A stretch of 24,432 nucleotides of DNA. Origin: a virus. Where the stretch lies: positions 1-24,432 of IMG/VR virus record IMGVR_UViG_3300035199_000287; one strand, written 5' to 3'. The position numbers and the translations under genes are program-made. Shown here piece by piece: positions 22,965 through 24,432 of the stretch (the stretch's first letter is position 1; each line of letters begins with the position of its first letter). The notes beneath the pieces are model-generated. The model was not told the DNA's origin. It saw nothing but the letters and a program-made list of their open reading frames with translations, and searched no databases.

Positions 22965-23432
22965 TTAACTAGTGGCCCATGGATCTGCCGGAGTACCGGT
23001 GCAGCTAGTGTGTGCTTGGACCATCCACGCGGTTGCGCCAACAAGGGTAAAAGTAAGGTACGTACCGACCATTCGACCTTTGTTATTGGCGTCCATGACT
23101 ATAGCATCGTTTGAGCCATCTGCCGCTGATGGGAAAAGGTCGGACTTTGCCGCGGAGCTAATCGCACGAATACCACCATACATAGAATCACCATCGGCAT
23201 CGGACTGAATTTTTAAGGTACCAGTTTGAGTGACTGCTACAAAGATTGTGCAAGAAAATCCAATATTATTAGCTTCCGCGGGCGGAAGAGTAATCGTCAT
23301 TCCGCTACTAAAAGCATTAGTTAACGCCACTATTATACCGCTTCTTCTGGCCGGGACTGAATACGTGGTACCAGAATTTAAAACCTTCCTAAATCTTCTC
23401 GCTGGTGCGCCGGCGCGGGTGTATGAGGCCAT
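22965..23432 (-). CDS. Small beta-rich virion protein (unidentified)
   Basis: A 155-aa protein from the ATG at 23432, which overlaps the previous stop by one base (TAATG); an upstream in-frame ATG seven codons earlier lies inside that gene and is less likely. Strand-rich with many Gly, Ser, Thr and Ala: SGMTITLPPAEANNIG, CTIFVAVTQTGTLKIQSD and TYLTFTLVGATAWMVQAH. This looks like a jelly-roll or Ig-like surface domain. Together with the preceding gene it is probably a head decoration or fibre protein. No family was recognised, and the role is inference from composition and place in the head module. Confidence 0.65.
   Translation of the reverse strand: MASYTRAGAPARRFRKVLNSGTTYSVPARRSGIIVALTNAFSSGMTITLPPAEANNIGFSCTIFVAVTQTGTLKIQSDADGDSMYGGIRAISSAAKSDLFPSAADGSNDAIVMDANNKGRMVGTYLTFTLVGATAWMVQAHTSCTGTPADPWATS
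22966..22973 (-). promoter_or_regulatory. ACTANTTA element (ACTAGTTA) before the bS21 gene
   Basis: Overlaps the stop codon of the upstream gene, 13 nt before the ATG at 22953. Could give bS21 its own, nearly leaderless transcript. Confidence 0.35.
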
Positions 23433-23866
23433 TAGAATCCATACTCCGACCATAGTGAATCGTTCAGCGTAGTTAACCCAGAACCAGTTAAATAGCTATC
23501 CGGCATTGTACCAGTAGGGATGCTTGTTAATTCTGCGATGATTCTATATCCATTATCTGCGCCATAGCTCTTAATAAAAATCTGCTTACATTTTACGTTG
23601 AAGGTTACAACAGAATCTTCGCTATCTAAATCAATATAATGATTGCCGGCAGTTACACTTCCAGCGGAAGAACTATTAAAAGCAACTTGCATCATGTTTG
23701 TTATCGAGCCCGATGCTATAACAGTAACAGACTTGGCGACCATTGGAAACTTAATGGTATGTTCTTTGTTGGCGCCAATAGTAGAGCCAGTAATATAGGG
23801 GACACCCGAAACTTGGTATGAACCTACATTGTGTAAGCCAACGGTATATCTATCAAAATTTGCCAT
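23432..23866 (-). CDS. Small beta-rich virion protein (unidentified)
   Basis: A 144-aa protein with repeated short strands: EHTIKFPMVAKSVTVIASG, DSVVTFNVKCKQIFIKSYG and YRIIAELTSIPTG. An aromatic, Gly-rich N-terminus (SYQVSGVPYITGS) precedes them. No signal peptide or membrane segment. Strong binding site GAAAGGA and a copy of the ACTANTTA element 21 nt upstream. Coupled by TAATG to the next small beta-rich gene. Possible head decoration or vertex protein; unidentified. Confidence 0.65.
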   Translation of the reverse strand: MANFDRYTVGLHNVGSYQVSGVPYITGSTIGANKEHTIKFPMVAKSVTVIASGSITNMMQVAFNSSSAGSVTAGNHYIDLDSEDSVVTFNVKCKQIFIKSYGADNGYRIIAELTSIPTGTMPDSYLTGSGLTTLNDSLWSEYGF

Positions 23867-23884
23867 TATAATTCCTTTCTCTCT

Positions 23885-23895
23885 TATAAATAGTT
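23885..23895 (-). promoter_or_regulatory. ACTANTTA element (AACTATTTATA) before the first small virion gene
   Basis: In the 54-nt gap after the 136-aa gene, 21 nt upstream of the ATG at 23866. The plus strand here reads TATAAATA, identical to the T4 late promoter box but pointing away from the gene. A near-copy of the region (AACTAATTAAATAAGAG) lies at 23917-23933 over the end of the upstream gene. Confidence 0.5.
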
Positions 23896-23920
23896 GTTAA
23901 CCTATTAAAACTTTCCACTC

Positions 23921-24331
23921 TTATTTAATTAGTTGTGACCAAACCGAACCGCCTAAAGCAACGATACCTGAAATATCAACACCGGGGTCAGAAGGATCTT
24001 GGTCGCTTAGTGGGCCGGCCATGCCGGCGGGTCCGCTGGGCTCGTAGGGTGCTGGAGTTGTTCCTTCAAAAATATCTATACCATTAAAGGAGTTTCTGCC
24101 GATTGAGTCTAGAAGTTGATCTTTTTGTTTTAACAAAGCAGCATTATTATTTCTTCTTGGCTCGGGCTTTGGCCGCGGCGTTTGTTTGTGTTGTTCTGTT
24201 ATAATATTTCCTTGAAGTCCTTTTGCGACTTCCGATATAACAGAAGAAAGAAGCCCCTCTTCTAATAGGACTTCGTTTATGCACTCTTTAACGAGTGGCT
24301 TGATTAGTTTTTTGAGATCTGCTCTCTTCAT
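23921..24331 (-). CDS. Small helical protein of the head module (unidentified)
   Basis: A 136-aa protein. Residues 1-45 form an amphipathic helix (LKKLIKPLVKECINEVLLEE and the following VISEVAKGL), 46-70 are a basic Pro/Gln/Asn-rich linker, and the rest is Gly/Pro/Asp-rich and probably disordered, ending WSQLIK. Such short helical proteins occur near portal, protease and scaffold genes of T4-like phages, where T4 has the core proteins gp67 and gp68, but I see no specific motif. The ATG overlaps the previous stop by one base (TAATG) after GGAAAG. Confidence 0.6.
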   Translation of the reverse strand: MKRADLKKLIKPLVKECINEVLLEEGLLSSVISEVAKGLQGNIITEQHKQTPRPKPEPRRNNNAALLKQKDQLLDSIGRNSFNGIDIFEGTTPAPYEPSGPAGMAGPLSDQDPSDPGVDISGIVALGGSVWSQLIK

Positions 24332-24432
24332 TATCTTTCCAATATTTCGTCCAAAATGGACACAAGTTTATTTTTATTTCTTTGCTTACCTTCATAAACA
24401 ACATTATCCATGAAGGCTTCGGGTGTTGATGG
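24331..24432 (-). CDS. C-terminal end of an unidentified gene (5' part outside window)
   Basis: The last 33 codons of a reading frame entering from the right edge, ending in TAA that shares a base with the next ATG. The visible part is charged and helical (YEGKQRNKNKLVSILDEIL). Coupled translation with the downstream 136-aa gene is likely. By T4 synteny a portal, protease or core gene would be expected here; too short to say which. Confidence 0.6.
   Translation of the reverse strand, partial: PSTPEAFMDNVVYEGKQRNKNKLVSILDEILER

Overview
The window is one contiguous block of a tailed-phage genome (Caudoviricetes) with a contractile, T4-type tail. Every gene I can support lies on the minus strand, so the gene order below reads from high to low coordinates. 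Head, neck, sheath, tube and baseplate proteins recognisable as distant T4 relatives (gp23, gp13, gp15, gp18, gp19, gp26, gp53 types) occur together with a family A DNA polymerase instead of the family B enzyme of T4. That combination, and a polymerase with no visible 3'-5' exonuclease domain, recalls the 'far-T4' type represented by Rhodothermus phage RM378; this affiliation is an inference. The host cannot be named from the sequence.

Layout. (1) 24432-19253, head module: the end of an unidentified gene, a small helical protein, two small beta-rich virion proteins, a phage-encoded ribosomal protein bS21, a large charged scaffold/core protein and the gp23-type major capsid protein, closed by a strong intrinsic terminator (19182-19222). 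(2) 19149-10403, neck and tail module: gp13-like neck protein, head-closure protein, gp15-like sheath terminator, an oversized tail sheath (1123 aa), two paralogous tail-tube proteins, a gp26/T4_baseplate-type protein and a small lysine/glutamate-rich ORF that overlaps it at a run of eight T; closed by a perfect 11-bp hairpin terminator (10356-10398). (3) 10327-1696, tape measure and baseplate module: an unidentified 403-aa protein, tape measure, a tube-like baseplate protein, a gp53-like wedge protein, a 981-aa hub-like protein and a 441-aa unidentified structural protein. (4) 1682-1: M15 endolysin, then a 147-nt gap with a sigma70-like promoter, then the family A polymerase, which leaves the window at its 3' end.

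Regulation. A short element, ACTANTTA(T/A) on the coding strand, recurs 5-26 nt upstream of nine start codons, and two copies follow directly after the two terminators. I read it as the phage's late promoter, although its other strand resembles the T4 late box and orientation needs RNA data. Two sites of a different kind, sigma70-like -35/-10 pairs with 17-bp spacers and extended -10, precede the gp26-like gene and the polymerase. Several gene pairs are coupled by TAATG overlaps. No tRNA, CRISPR array, integrase, IS element or attachment site was seen. Except for short gaps (the longest is 147 nt) the whole window is coding.
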